64,000 bases of DNA. It comes from Acanthosepion lycidas (taxonomy: Eukaryota; Mollusca; Cephalopoda; Sepiida; Sepiidae). Position 1 is the stretch's first letter. Each line of letters starts with the position of its first letter. The notes under the pieces were generated by a model that was not told the origin of the DNA, searched no databases, and saw only the letters and a program-made list of their open reading frames with translations. This document shows positions 41,694 to 51,301 of the stretch, piece after piece. The DNA lies in contig OZ010586.1 in the NCBI GenBank assembly GCA_963932145.1, positions 78,571,265 through 78,635,264 of the forward strand. Direction: 5' to 3'. Both the position numbers and the translations under genes were made by a program.

Positions 41694-44540
41694 CCACAGA
41701 CAAAAAGTTTGAAGTGATACTGTATTTATTTAATAAACACCTTAAAATGAGATATTTTTTAAAGTAAAAGATAAAATTTCAATTACTACAGTGTATTTGC
41801 TTTTATTTTCACAAAAATAAATGTTTACCTCTAAAACTATATCATACAACAGCATCATATTTTGTTTTTACCAATAAAACAGCAACCTGCCTTAATTATT
41901 GTTTTTCAAATTCTTGGCATTCTTTCAAACAGTTTTTGACAAAAACTAGATGGCAGACCTTCCCAAGTATTCTTCAAGGACTGAAAAAGCTCACATTCAC
42001 TCTTTGGGTATTCTCTTTGAACTCTCCTATCTAATTCACCCCATAGCAATTCAGTGAGAGAAAGGTCAGAATTTCAAAAATGTCTTTCCCAAATCCAAAT
42101 GACCTTGTTCTTTTTTCATGATTTACTTGATCTGAATGAAATCCCCTGCCCTCTCTCCCCCAAAACACATCTACACCATGACAGACACACCACTATCCTT
42201 AATTCTTGGAACCACACATTCTTCATTCAGTCTTTCTCCTGACTTTATTCTCACATACACTCTCCTCTAAAAACCAAAATGTTCAAATTTTTACTCATTT
42301 GTTCACAATACATTTTGCCACTCTTTCAATATCCAGCTCTCATGCTTTTTCGCCCATAACTGTCTTTTCTACTTATTTGCATTCTATAACAGGGAGGTCT
42401 TGATGGCTATACATACCCTGGGCCTTGCCAATCTAAGTCGATTCTTCACAGTTGAAAGTGACACTGGTTGCTCTGAACTCTGAATTAGTTTTCCTTCTAT
42501 TTCTTTTTTTCTCAATAATCAAGTGTTTATCTTCAGTAGCAGTTGTCACTTTTGGTTCTCCAGTTCTTTTTCTGCCAACGTATGTACCAGTTTTAAGTGC
42601 CTTTGTAATGAATATTGCACCCCATGTCTAGAAATTTTCTAATTTTTGTCAATTTGATTTGAGAGTAGCCTTCTTTGAATAAAATCGTTGTAAAAAATAA
42701 AAATAATAATATTTTATATTTACAGTCCTTTCTCACTTTTTTTTTCTTTATTGTGGGTTGATTCAAATCCATAACAAATGTATTGAGATTCAAATACATG
42801 AAACTTTCAACATTTATTGACCAAACAGTCAGTGCTGCTTTCAGCTGAAATTTATAAAATCTTTCTTGTGAAACAATTTTGCAGGAAAATAGGCTTATCA
42901 AATCCACTGTTATTGCTCTTTGTAGTATTGAGTGGAGTTTCCTTGCTAACCTTTTGCTTAATGTAGTGTGAAAATTGACATATTTATTATTTTATTACTA
43001 GTGTACTCATGCCATGAAAAGTGACAGCAATTGTTATTTGTCATTTGTCCATAAATTTTTGTCACTCTTTCAATGTCCAGTTCCCATGCTTTTTTGCCCA
43101 TAACAGTCTTTTCTATTTATTCACATTCTATGACAGGGACCTCTTGATGGCTATGTATACCCTGGGCCTTGCCAATCTAAGTCAATTCTTCACAGTTGAA
43201 AGTGACACTGGTTTCTCTCAACCCTAGAGCAGTTTTCCTTCTGTTTCTTTTTCTCTCAATAATCAAGTGTTTATCTTCAGAAGCAGAAGCTGATGCATCA
43301 AAAGTGACAACCACTTTTGATGCTCCAGCTCTTTTTCTCTCAATATTTGTGACAGTTTCTAACTGCCTTTGTAATGAAAATTGTTGTCATTTTATATTTT
43401 TAATTTTGCACATGTGCATTGTTTGTTTTTGATTATGTTGACTGCACATTATAGAAAGATCAGTTAGGCACTGTCTGTGAGAAAAAAAAGCATCATGACA
43501 TAATTCACTCTGCCAGAAATTTGGAAATAGCATTCTGTACTGTTTGGCATTTGTGGCAGAAGATCCAGTATGAACATTTCAGAGTGTTTGGCCGTCAATC
43601 TGAGGACAGTGCACAGGATTTAGAAAGAGTTGGATGAATCTAATGGAGATTACGAAGGTGTTTGGAGTGATCACTAGTGATGGTGAAGTTATGCCTCCAT
43701 TCATCTTCTCATAGGTCCTCAGACTCAACATGGAAAACTTCATCAAGTGCCTTGAGGAGGTAGTGTTGGCCTGTGTCAAGAGTGTGGCTGCTGAAGAACC
43801 CTATCTCTGGCAACAGGACTCTGCATCATGCCACACAAGCAGGAAAACCCAGTCATGGCTGTCAGACAGTTTCTACAACCACAACACTCCCTACATCTGG
43901 TCATATAACTCCTCAGACTGCAATCCCCTTGATTATTATGTGTGGGGTGCAGTTGAGTGAGAGACCAACAAAACTCCTTGTAATACCAAAGATGAACTGA
44001 AGGCAATGATTATAGCAGCATTTACCAACTTTCAGAAGAGATGTAGTAGATTCTGGAGTCTGGCTGTGGTTGAAACCAATGGCGATTTTATTGAATAAAT
44101 TTACTCTTTAATTATTACAAGATATTTTTGTGCAATTTTGGTAAGTATATCTGTTAAAATGAGTTGTCAGTGTTATTTTCATTTTTGTGTAATTTAGATG
44201 ACAATTTATCCATCGCAAACTTGTCAGTTTTGATTTAAAATTTACCACCAATATTAATATTTAATTTATTCAAAAATTTTGTCTACTGAGAGGTTAATGG
44301 TGAAAACAAAAGATAATGTTTCTCATAAAAAATATACTTGAGCAAAATGTGTTGTGGACTGCCAGATCCAAATTTGAACTTTGTGGTTGTAAGAGGTGCC
44401 AAGTGAAAGATTGAAAAATAAAAGCAAATACAATATACTTACTGAAATGTTATCTTTTACTTTAAAAAATACAAAAATATCTTATTTTTAAGGTGTTTTT
44501 AAAGAAGCACAGGGTGTTACCCAAATCTTTTTTGCCTGTA

Positions 44541-44543
<3 letters not shown>
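41694..44543 (-). mobile_element. Composite Tc1-like transposon with broken transposase
   Basis: The ends are ~110-bp inverted repeats (41694-41815 and about 44410-44543), ~80% alike by eye, sharing ACACCTTAAAA, TTTTTTAAAGTAAAAGATAA and GTATTTGCTTTTATTTT. On the minus strand a Tc1-type transposase is spread over 42700-41890: HTH text GYSQIKLTKI, then EDKHLII, LSTVKNRLRLARPR, WAKKH, an MVW-type core string and finally LTELLWGELDRR and FCQKLFERMPRI. The central DDE part is deleted. A second, more partial N-terminal block (43390-43048) repeats 42620-42307. An M1 element on the opposite strand occupies 43480-44250. Confidence 0.75.
43480..44250 (+). mobile_element. M1 (Tc1/mariner superfamily) internally deleted, nested in Tc1 composite
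   Basis: Plus-strand text: LAVNLRTVHRI and KELDESNGDYEG (N-terminal DNA-binding part), then directly VFGVITSDGEVMPPFIFS, LEEVVLACVKSVAAEEPYLW, QQDSASCHTSRKTQSW, NSSDCNPLDYYVWGAVE and NGDFIE. The QQDS-x-CH and DCNPLDY motifs are the second and third catalytic-region signatures. The join between DYEG and VFGV skips the segment that would hold the first catalytic Asp. Stops are present. The 3' UTR (GTTGTCAGTGTTATTTTCAT) matches the M1 copy at 5200-5260. Confidence 0.85.

Positions 44544-44577
<34 letters not shown>
44542..44577. repeat. (TA)n microsatellite
   Basis: TA run directly abutting the right end of the Tc1 composite. Confidence 0.9.
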
Positions 44578-45169
44578 TCTTATGTGATTCTGATAAAGTT
44601 AAATAACATTTTAGCCTCTAAAAGTTATTTTTACCTTGTTTGTGTCATAGTTTTGTGATAAGCACATAATAATATGTAAACATGTCTAGGGAGAGAAATA
44701 GATAGGCGCTTCTCTTGAATTCATTTAACAGATATATAACAGCACCATAACATTGAAAGAAGCTGAATATACATCAAATTTTCAATTAGATACATAAATT
44801 GTTAATGTGGCTTGCATTGCTGGGAATGAAGCAAACTGAGCTAATATTTTCTATTTGTCATTATGTTTTTAAAAAATGACTTCAGAATCAATCAGGAAAA
44901 ACATTTTGGTTACAACGACTGAGTTAAATAATTTGAACAACTCTCAAAATGATAATGCATATTTACAATGTATTCCTATAGTAATATCATTGCAGTGCAT
45001 TTCTATGGAAAATTAATTTACATAGAATCAGTCAAGTAGTCTGAACAACTCTAAGAATGACAATTGCATTACAATATTATTGATATTATAAGAAAAATTA
45101 AATTAATATTTCTTTTGATTTTTGACAGGGTTTTATACAAGTCTGTTAGATTATAACATGGTACTCAGA
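44578..45169. other. Gap with direct-repeat arm
   Basis: 44582-44650 pairs with 41058-41130. An internal AATTAATTTACATAGAATCA/AAAATGACTTCAGAATCA(A)TC near-duplication with ACAACTCT(A/C)A..ATGA lies at 44875-45065. No gene. Confidence 0.4.
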
Positions 45170-45282
45170 AGGGCTTATGGTTAAATCATGCTGAAGCACT
45201 AGTTCTTCAACAAAGTTAAGCAATATCAAGCCCAGTCAGTACTTAGATGGGGAACTACTTTGGAACAATGGGTACTGTATTC
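45170..45282 (+). repeat. 5S rRNA-derived copy (pseudogene or SINE3-like head)
   Basis: The full span tracks metazoan 5S rRNA: GCTTATGGTTAAATCATGC for the 5' GTCTACGGCCATACCA region, CTGAAGCACTAGTTCTTC for CTGAA...CTCGTC, CAAAGTTAAGCAATATCAAG for GAAGTTAAGCAACATCGGG, CCCAGTCAGTACTTAGATGG for the A-box/IE region, and GGTACTGTATTC for GGTGCTGTAGGC. About 75% alike by eye from a remembered consensus. Substitutions across helices make it a pseudogene or the 5' head of a 5S-derived SINE. Confidence 0.75.
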
Positions 45283-45752
45283 AAAAACAGGTACAGAACC
45301 AGTTGGCTCTTAACTTCATCTTGTAAAAACTTACTTGTGATGAAAACCATAGCATCTATGCCTTATGTTGTCATGGTCTGTGGCCCATGCTCCTCTGTGG
45401 AGCCTATAGAATTAACAGAATTGGAGGGTAACATGTTCAGAAGAAAAAAAAACCTGTGTTACCCCTTCTTTTGGTTCCACAGACATTTGGTGCCCTCTTA
45501 TGCTTCATTAACTTAGTGGTTAATTTATTCCTGGTAACAATCAGTAAGAGCAAATGTTTTTAACATGGAATTCCTAGCAGTTGATTGATCAAACTGTTAG
45601 TATTATCTGAAGAATAATCGGATTCTTATAGTTAATAGATAAATTAATAATTTCACAGATACACTGCTCATCTGTGTAAGATTAGGCATCTGCAAATATT
45701 GACGTCTGAAGATAAATCTTTTGAAATATTATTTATCCATTATCTATCTATC

Positions 45753-45756
<4 letters not shown>
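45283..45756. other. No further feature
   Basis: Follows the 5S-like segment. It could contain the body of a 5S-headed SINE, but I see no second copy in the window to define one. Confidence 0.35.

Positions 45757-45795
<39 letters not shown>
45757..45795. repeat. (TA)n microsatellite
   Basis: About 19 TA units immediately before the LINE-A 3' end. Confidence 0.95.
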
Positions 45796-45796
<1 letters not shown>

Positions 45797-45798
<2 letters not shown>

Positions 45799-46645
45799 CA
45801 ATCAGTATCACCACAAGCAAAGCAGTACAGCCACTAGCACACAAGGGGTTACAGGGTGTGGAGGCCTCAGGAACAGAAACATTAGTAATGAGGAGAAAGA
45901 AAAGAGCAATCAGGAAGACAATAAATAGCGATTAATATTGCATTTAAAGTTTTGCATATTAAAGTTGGTTGGAAAGCATTGAGCTGGGAGGTTGTTCCAC
46001 AAGCAAGAAGTGTATGATAAAAAACGGCATAGAAGTTACAGCTACATCTAGCCAGCTCAACAGTATATTAATGAGATCTTACTGCCAGTATAGCATTGCA
46101 CTTAAATTTATAAAGTCTAGGTACCCTAGTGAAGAGCTCAGCCAAACAATTACAATGAAAGTATTAAAAAAAAAGCAAAGGTGTTGGACTTGTGACTGAA
46201 GCCAAGTCATGAGATCAGGACCAATAATATTAGTGATTCTTCTTTGGATTTTATCGAGGAGCTCCAGGAAAATAGCAGGGGAGCCAGACCACATATTGTA
46301 GCAATATTCTAAACATGGATGAATGTTAGACTTATAGATATGCAAGATAGATTCTGGAGAGAAAAATTGTCTTGCTTGACACAGTGAACCAAATTTCTTA
46401 GTAGCTGATCTGGCAATGGATTCAATGTAATCTTGCCACCTCATGTCAGCTAAGGACATTTGCTCTAGAAAGTGCAATGTGTCATTTTCTTGGAGGATAG
46501 CATCAGTCATGCTGATGGAAGGTATAGAGTCTCTCAAATGATTAATGAAGAGCAGTTTAGTTTTAGAGGTGTTAAAATTGGCCTGCCATCTTTTTCCACA
46601 ATTAACAATGGTCTTGAGATCGTTTTGTACATCAGCTGCTATATT
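45797..46645 (-). pseudogene. LINE-A RT C-terminal half and 3' UTR
   Basis: On the minus strand 46537-46079 is open for 152 codons: SISMTDAILQENDTLHFLEQ, MSLADMRWQDYIESIARSAT, KKFGSLCQARQFFSPESILH, IYKSNIHPCLEYCYNMWSGS and LELLDKIQRRITNIIGPDLM. This is the thumb/connection region after the YADD palm of a Jockey/CR1-like RT. The coding trace continues upstream to about 46645, then (TA)n. It is the best-preserved LINE-A open stretch in the window but lacks endonuclease and catalytic palm. Confidence 0.85.
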
Positions 46646-46655
46646 ATTTATCCAT

Positions 46656-46661
<6 letters not shown>

Positions 46662-46752
<91 letters not shown>
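46662..46752. repeat. (TA)n-(GA)n compound microsatellite
   Basis: About 27 TA units to 46716, then GA units to 46752. Confidence 0.95.
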
Positions 46753-46854
46753 GGCATAGAGCAAATATAATTATAATAATAATACTTCTACATTCAATAT
46801 ATAATTATACATTCAAATATAATTATGCATTCAAATATAATTATAATAATAATA

Positions 46855-46964
46855 GCTCTACATTCAACACCATCACTTGATAAGACACCAGAAGTGTTGA
46901 AACAAAATGGCTATTTTTGTAGTAATTTTATAACATGTTCATGTTATAATTATCGAATAAATAA

Positions 46965-47012
<48 letters not shown>
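46855..47012 (+). repeat. Dispersed repeat ending in (TA)n
   Basis: ACACCATCACTTGATAAG, CACCAGAAGTGTTG, AAAATGGCTATTTTTG and CATGTTATAATTATCG, then (TA)n at 46967-47012. Second copy of the family at 2252-2365 (opposite strand). Confidence 0.7.
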
Positions 47013-47014
<2 letters not shown>

Positions 47015-47234
47015 TGGACTCTCCTCTCATATTCGACATATGAAGTTCAAGAAATCAGTTCCTAGGAATCAACAGCCCAGACACCAGAACATATGATTTG
47101 ATTATCGTGGTGAAGGCTTTGTGCAGAACCAACCACACTTTCTGAAAGGGCAAATACAGAGACGTGGTTTACTAAGTACCACAAGTTCCCCAAATGACAC
47201 TCCACAGGTTTTAAATTCAGAGTTGTCCTTCTCC

Positions 47235-47410
47235 TAGACCAGTTGCCATCCAAGACGATAGAACCCAGTCTGTTCTGCTATTTAACCATAGCTGGAGGGA
47301 GGAGAAGATGATTAATACCCTTCCCAATTATATTAGCATGTAAATGAATGTAATGGATTTGACAGTAATTCAAACTCAGCTCTCTGATTCCTCAATCTGA
47401 GCTGCTATAG
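47235..47410 (-). mobile_element. SINE-OR, 3'-truncated
   Basis: On the minus strand the head is at the right (CTATAGCAGCTCAGATTGAG, then GAGTTTGAATTACTG), with body GCATGCT/TTACATGCTAATATAAT, GGGAAGGGTATTAATC and TCTATCGTCTTGGATGG ending at ~47235. Confidence 0.7.
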
Positions 47411-47771
47411 TTAATAGATAAATAATATTTCAAAAGACTTATCTTCTGACTTCAAATTTTGCTGATAGATTTTGTACAGATGTGCAGTGGGTCTTTTCAT
47501 TTATTTATTAACTATAAGAAACTGATTATTCTTTACATAATACTAATAGTTTGATTAGTTAACTGCTGAATAATTAACAATAAAAACTTTTGTTCTGTTG
47601 AATGGAACTTATTCTCATCAATGGAATATGGAGGTAATGTCGGTGGTTTACTACTGTGTAAGTGGCTTGGATCCTAGCCATCAAAGTTAGACATGGTGGT
47701 ACCAAGGAATGTAGTTCATCCAAGCTCCTTCCATATTAGTAACAATGGAGCAGTGAGAATATATAATGAGA
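47411..47771. other. Unassigned, with possible dispersed repeat
   Basis: 47595-47715 shares several strings with 38870-38965 (see that entry). Otherwise nothing recognisable. Confidence 0.35.
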
Positions 47772-47788
47772 CTTAAACTTTTATCTCT

Positions 47789-47835
<47 letters not shown>

Positions 47836-47868
47836 TAGGATATTACATTAAAAACATGTCACCATCAC
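47772..47868 (+). repeat. TA-microsatellite-bearing repeat, copy 1
   Basis: TTAAACTTTTATCTCTTAAC, (TA)n, TGTGTGTG, then TTAGGATATTACATTAAAAA and CATGTCACCATC. The same order occurs at 48797-48905. It is followed by TTTCGATGCGTATC...GCATCTCATCAGG, reminiscent of Penelope/LINE 3' ends. Confidence 0.75.
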
Positions 47869-48579
47869 TACACAATTGCAGTCGTGTTTCGATGCGTATC
47901 AAATGCATCTCATCAGGAGATTGTAAATTACTGGCAAGTGAACAATTTATTTAGATTTAAAACCAAAATACAACCTCTTTCACAAAAAGAAGAAAACATG
48001 GGGGTGGTTATAAGGTTTGCTTTAATAATTTACTGAGTAATTCTATATGTTTAAATTATTTACTAGTTTCTTAAAGAAGGCATTTATTTATCAACTATAA
48101 AAAAAACTATGTAGGAAACTCACAAAGCACATCACTTGTTTAAAATTTTATTAAACTATCACTCCATCTAATTTTTCTTATGAAATGACATTGTCTAGTG
48201 TGTAAAATATGTATCCATTAACATCCACTCCTGTTTAATGTCTGTGCTACCATTGACTGCCAATCTACAGATCATGACCCACTTATGGAAAATAATTTCT
48301 TAATTTTTGCTTCTTCACTTAGTTTAAATTTAACATAGGTTATATTCAATTGGTTGACCTAGGTAAAGCGCACAAAACTTATAAATTTTTTTTCTTTTCT
48401 TTATAAAAGAGGTTGCACTTTGCTTTGCCACCAGTATAGATTCTGGATTATTATTATTATGTTATTTCTTTTGATTTCTGGTGTGTGCTCATTTCTTTCC
48501 AGGTCCCAACCAGAGACCTAAGTTTAGAAATGGGATCATGAAATTTTCCACTGATCAGTTTTTAAAAAAAAAAAAAAAA
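47869..48579. other. No feature seen
   Basis: AT-rich, no supported feature; a 17-A run at about 48563-48582. Confidence 0.4.
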
Positions 48580-49080
48580 AACAAATCTCCTAAGGCCACA
48601 CACATTTTACATAGATAAAGCCCTTCATAAGTTGTGGGTTTTACTTGTGAGTTAAATTTTTTGTATTTCTTTAAGGCATGGGCTAACAGGAATACCTTAA
48701 TGAGTCTATCAGAACCATTTCCAATCAATCCGAGGGTTCCAACTACAAATGGAGTTATTGATGCCCACATATGCCACATTTTTGAGATTTTGATTTTTAA
48801 ACTTTTATCTCTTAACTATATATATATATAAATATATATATATGTGTGTGTATGTGTGTGTGTGTCTTTTAGGATATTACATCAAAAACATGTCAAAATC
48901 GCCATTGATTTTGTATTTTGATAGTTCTTTTTTTCTTTTTTTGAGATCTTCAAAGATACATTACAGCCTGTAGGGACTGCCATGTCAATATGAAGGCATA
49001 TTCCTTTTTTGTGGTCCCTAATCACAATGTCTGTGTGATTAGCTTTGATTCTTCTGTCTGTATGTATTGTAAAGTCCCAT
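48580..49080 (-). pseudogene. LINE-D RT C-terminal remnant, interrupted
   Basis: On the minus strand, from right to left: WDFTIHTDRRIKANHTDIVI, DHKKGICLHIDMAVPTG (about 49085-48985), then KKEKRTIKIQN. After a ~110-bp insertion comes KISKMWHMWASITPFVVGTL and GLIGNGSDRLIKV (48796-48690). The 'D..I..N.PDIV..D......IDVA.P' and 'MW...T.VIPVVVGALG.I' order is known to me from the end of a class of animal LINE ORFs; I do not assign the clade. Broken and dead. Confidence 0.65.
48797..48905 (+). repeat. TA-microsatellite-bearing repeat, copy 2, inside LINE-D
   Basis: TTAAACTTTTATCTCTTAAC, (TA)n, (TG)n, TTAGGATATTACATCAAAAA and CATGTCAAAATCGCC. It interrupts LINE-D between KIQN and KISKMW text, so it behaves as an insertion. 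Pairs with 47772-47868. Confidence 0.75.
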
Positions 49081-49083
49081 AAA

Positions 49084-49085
<2 letters not shown>

Positions 49086-49170
<85 letters not shown>

Positions 49171-49205
49171 AAGTAATAATAATAATAATCGTCATCATCA
49201 TCATC
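49086..49205. repeat. (ATT)n / (AAT)n / (ATC)n microsatellite
   Basis: Mostly TTA units with one ACT interruption, then AAT units and finally (ATC)n to about 49208. Confidence 0.95.
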
Positions 49206-50195
49206 ATCAAAATATTGGTTTCTTTAATTCAACAAAAGATTAAATATTTCTCACGAATATTTTATTACTTTTTCAGTTTCCTCTGGTCAAAATAGTAAAG
49301 TTTTCAAAATGTCTGAATTTCCAATACAGCTTCCATTCTAGGAAATGCCACTTGAACTAGAGATTATGTGTTTTCTTGACTATGGTAACCTCTTTGTTGA
49401 TAAACTGATTTGCTTAAGAGTAATAAAAAAAGACTAATATTCTTGGCATTATATTTAACATTGTTAAGTAAAACACTCAAAGGAAGATGAAAGTTTCAAC
49501 AGAGTAAACAGTTTCGTATATGAAATGCAAAATAAAAGAAACAAAGGAAATATATTTGTTGAAGAATTATTAAATGTAAGGCTAGAAGCAGCATAAAATA
49601 AATATCTGCCAATCAGTCGATTCCATTTTGCCGATGGAGATCAAACAGTTATATAATGTAAAGAGCCTGCAAATCGATTTCTCTGTTTTCTTTTCATCAA
49701 CGGAAATGGCCTTTTTTTTTTACTTTACTTTTTCATTTTATTTCTGTTTTTTTGTTTTCTCATAAAATCTTAATGTATTTTTTTAGTATTTCATTTGCTT
49801 ATTTTCAATTTGTTGCTTTAAAGTCTAACACGAGGAAATAGAGGACAGTACAAATTATTTAACATGAACTGCCGATCAATTCATCAGCTAAATCAGTCTA
49901 AAATAAATTAAAAAAATAAAAAATTAGTAATTTGAGTCATTGATTTCTGTTTGTTTTCATACTACATTACCAGTTCTAAGCATCTCCAGTCCGTGTCAAT
50001 GTTGAATTTAACTTGCGAATCAATTCTTTTATATATTTAAATTCATTTGAAAAAAAAAAGAAAAAATATTCTTTTGATCTTTAAAATTATTTTTCTTTAG
50101 ACCTATTTCTTATATGAGATTCCAAATCTTCTAAAATTTCAAAGACACTGATTATTAAAGAATCAGAAGACTTAGTTAGTTACTAGAGTAGCCTT
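49206..50195. other. No feature seen
   Basis: AT-rich, many T and A homopolymers; no recognisable element in about 1 kb. Confidence 0.45.
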
Positions 50196-50234
50196 CTGTC
50201 TATATTTCTGAGATGAGGTATTGTAACTATTTAC
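50196..50234 (-). mobile_element. SINE-1 tail scrap, inverted
   Basis: CTGTCTATATTTCTGAGATG and AGGTATTGTAACTATTTAC are the complement of the SINE-1 tail, cut off where the plus-strand SINE-1 head begins. Confidence 0.7.
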
Positions 50235-50490
50235 TATGGCGCAGTGGATAAATGCATTGGTTGAAGTAATCCAATGACTTGACTCAAAGAGTTGTGAGTT
50301 TCAATACCTGGCCACAACAGAGTTGAACAAAAACTGGGAAAGTTGAGTTACTAAAAGGAATTAAGTGAAACTAAGACATCCAGAAAAGGTGTAGAACTAG
50401 AACAATCTACCCCAGTGAACGAAATAAAGGGTTCGGTTTGAAATTCCAATGTATATCACCTGAAATGTTGTGAATATGATAATAAGGATG
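50235..50490 (+). mobile_element. SINE-1 with best-preserved tRNA-like head
   Basis: Head ATGGCGCAGTGGATAAATGC is an excellent A-box context. B-box-like GAGTTTCAATACCTGG follows at tRNA-like spacing. Body: GAACTAGAACAATCTACCCC, GGGTTCGGTTTGAAATTCC, ATGTATATCACCTGAAATG, with a short tail. It belongs to the same variant subfamily as 23172-23563. Confidence 0.85.
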
Positions 50491-50499
50491 TAAGTAGAG

Positions 50500-50690
50500 T
50501 AGTCTTCTTTTATCAAGCATGTCCTTTCAAAATATGTCGATCATGACTCTCCACATCTTCTTGATTTTGTTACTCTGAGTTACCTATTATTAATCTACTA
50601 TCTCTTTGATATTGCATTTCTTCAAACCTGCTAAGTTGGTTGCTTGTTTCTATTTATGTCTCTTGACTTTTTTTATATATCCTGTGCGTA
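50500..50690 (-). pseudogene. LINE-B fragment
   Basis: Plus-strand CATGTCCTTTCAAAATATG, CGATCATGACTCTCCACATC and CCTGTGCGTATTA are complements of the LINE-B landmarks (compare 40680-40830). It ends at the MITE. Confidence 0.6.
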
Positions 50691-50693
50691 TTA

Positions 50694-50773
50694 TTAGGTT
50701 GGTGCAAAAATAATGTCGTTTTTTGACGTATTTTTTAAAGTCAAAAAACGACATTATTTTTGCACCAACCTAA
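50694..50773. mobile_element. 80-bp palindromic mariner MITE
   Basis: TTAGGTTGGTGCAAAAATAA to its complement, nearly perfect to the central GTATTTTTTAAAG region, TA duplicated at 50692-50693 and 50774-50775. Inserted in LINE-B sequence. Confidence 0.95.
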
Positions 50774-50789
50774 TATATTCTCAAGGCTT

Positions 50790-51000
50790 CTTTTTGTGAA
50801 TCTGCATTTACATGTCATGTCCTTTTAGGACATTGGCGATCATGACTCACCACATCTTCCTGCTAGTTCTTGTTTTATGTAACTTTCAAATGTTTGCAAT
50901 TCCACTTTATTCTTGTTCTGTCACACATAAAAGTCAACTAGATTGCACTGAATGTTTCTCCTTGCTTCTCTTGATCTTCAATATGTCCAGTTAGTATTAA
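50790..51000 (-). pseudogene. LINE-B fragment, second copy
   Basis: CATGTCCTTTTAGGACATTG and CGATCATGACTCACCACATC repeat what is seen at 50518-50565, so this is a second, tandemly placed LINE-B piece and not simply the other side of the MITE insertion. Confidence 0.55.
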
Positions 51001-51029
51001 ATTGTGTTAGTCCTAGTGTAAATTAGATT

Positions 51030-51275
51030 TAAGTCTATTTTAATGATTCTAATCTAAACTAGTCCTAGGTCTATTTTTCTGATTCTGTTCTAAACTAGAA
51101 CTATGTCTATATTTTTTATTCTTTTCTAAACCAAACCTTTGCATATATTTTTAACTCTATTATAAACTGACTTATGTCTACATTTTTTAATCTTGTCTAA
51201 ACTGGACCTATGTATATCTTTGATTTTATTCTAAACTGGACCTGTGTCTACTATTCTGACTCTATTCTAAACTCA
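51030..51275 (+). repeat. 36-bp tandem repeat, about 7 units
   Basis: Landmark CTAAACTGGACCTATGTCTA recurs at 51054, 51090, 51126, 51162, 51197, 51231 and 51267, spacing 34-36 bp, with a TTTTGATTCT filler. Units are 10-25% diverged. The last complete unit is matched by an inverted copy at 51281-51301. Confidence 0.9.
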
Positions 51276-51301
51276 GCATGGTAGACACAGGTCCAGTTTA
51301 G
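51231..51301. repeat. Perfect 21-bp inverted repeat
   Basis: 51231-51251 (CTAAACTGGACCTGTGTCTA + C) is the exact reverse complement of 51281-51301, with a 29-bp loop. It sits at the junction between the 36-bp array and LINE-A. Confidence 0.95.

Noticed and set aside
42054..42403. Plus-strand frames at 42054-42403 and 43021-43432
   Set aside because: Antisense of the Tc1-like transposase remains on the minus strand.
50235..50310. tRNA gene in the SINE-1 head
   Set aside because: A- and B-box strings are good but the arms do not form a cloverleaf, and the same sequence heads many dispersed SINE copies.
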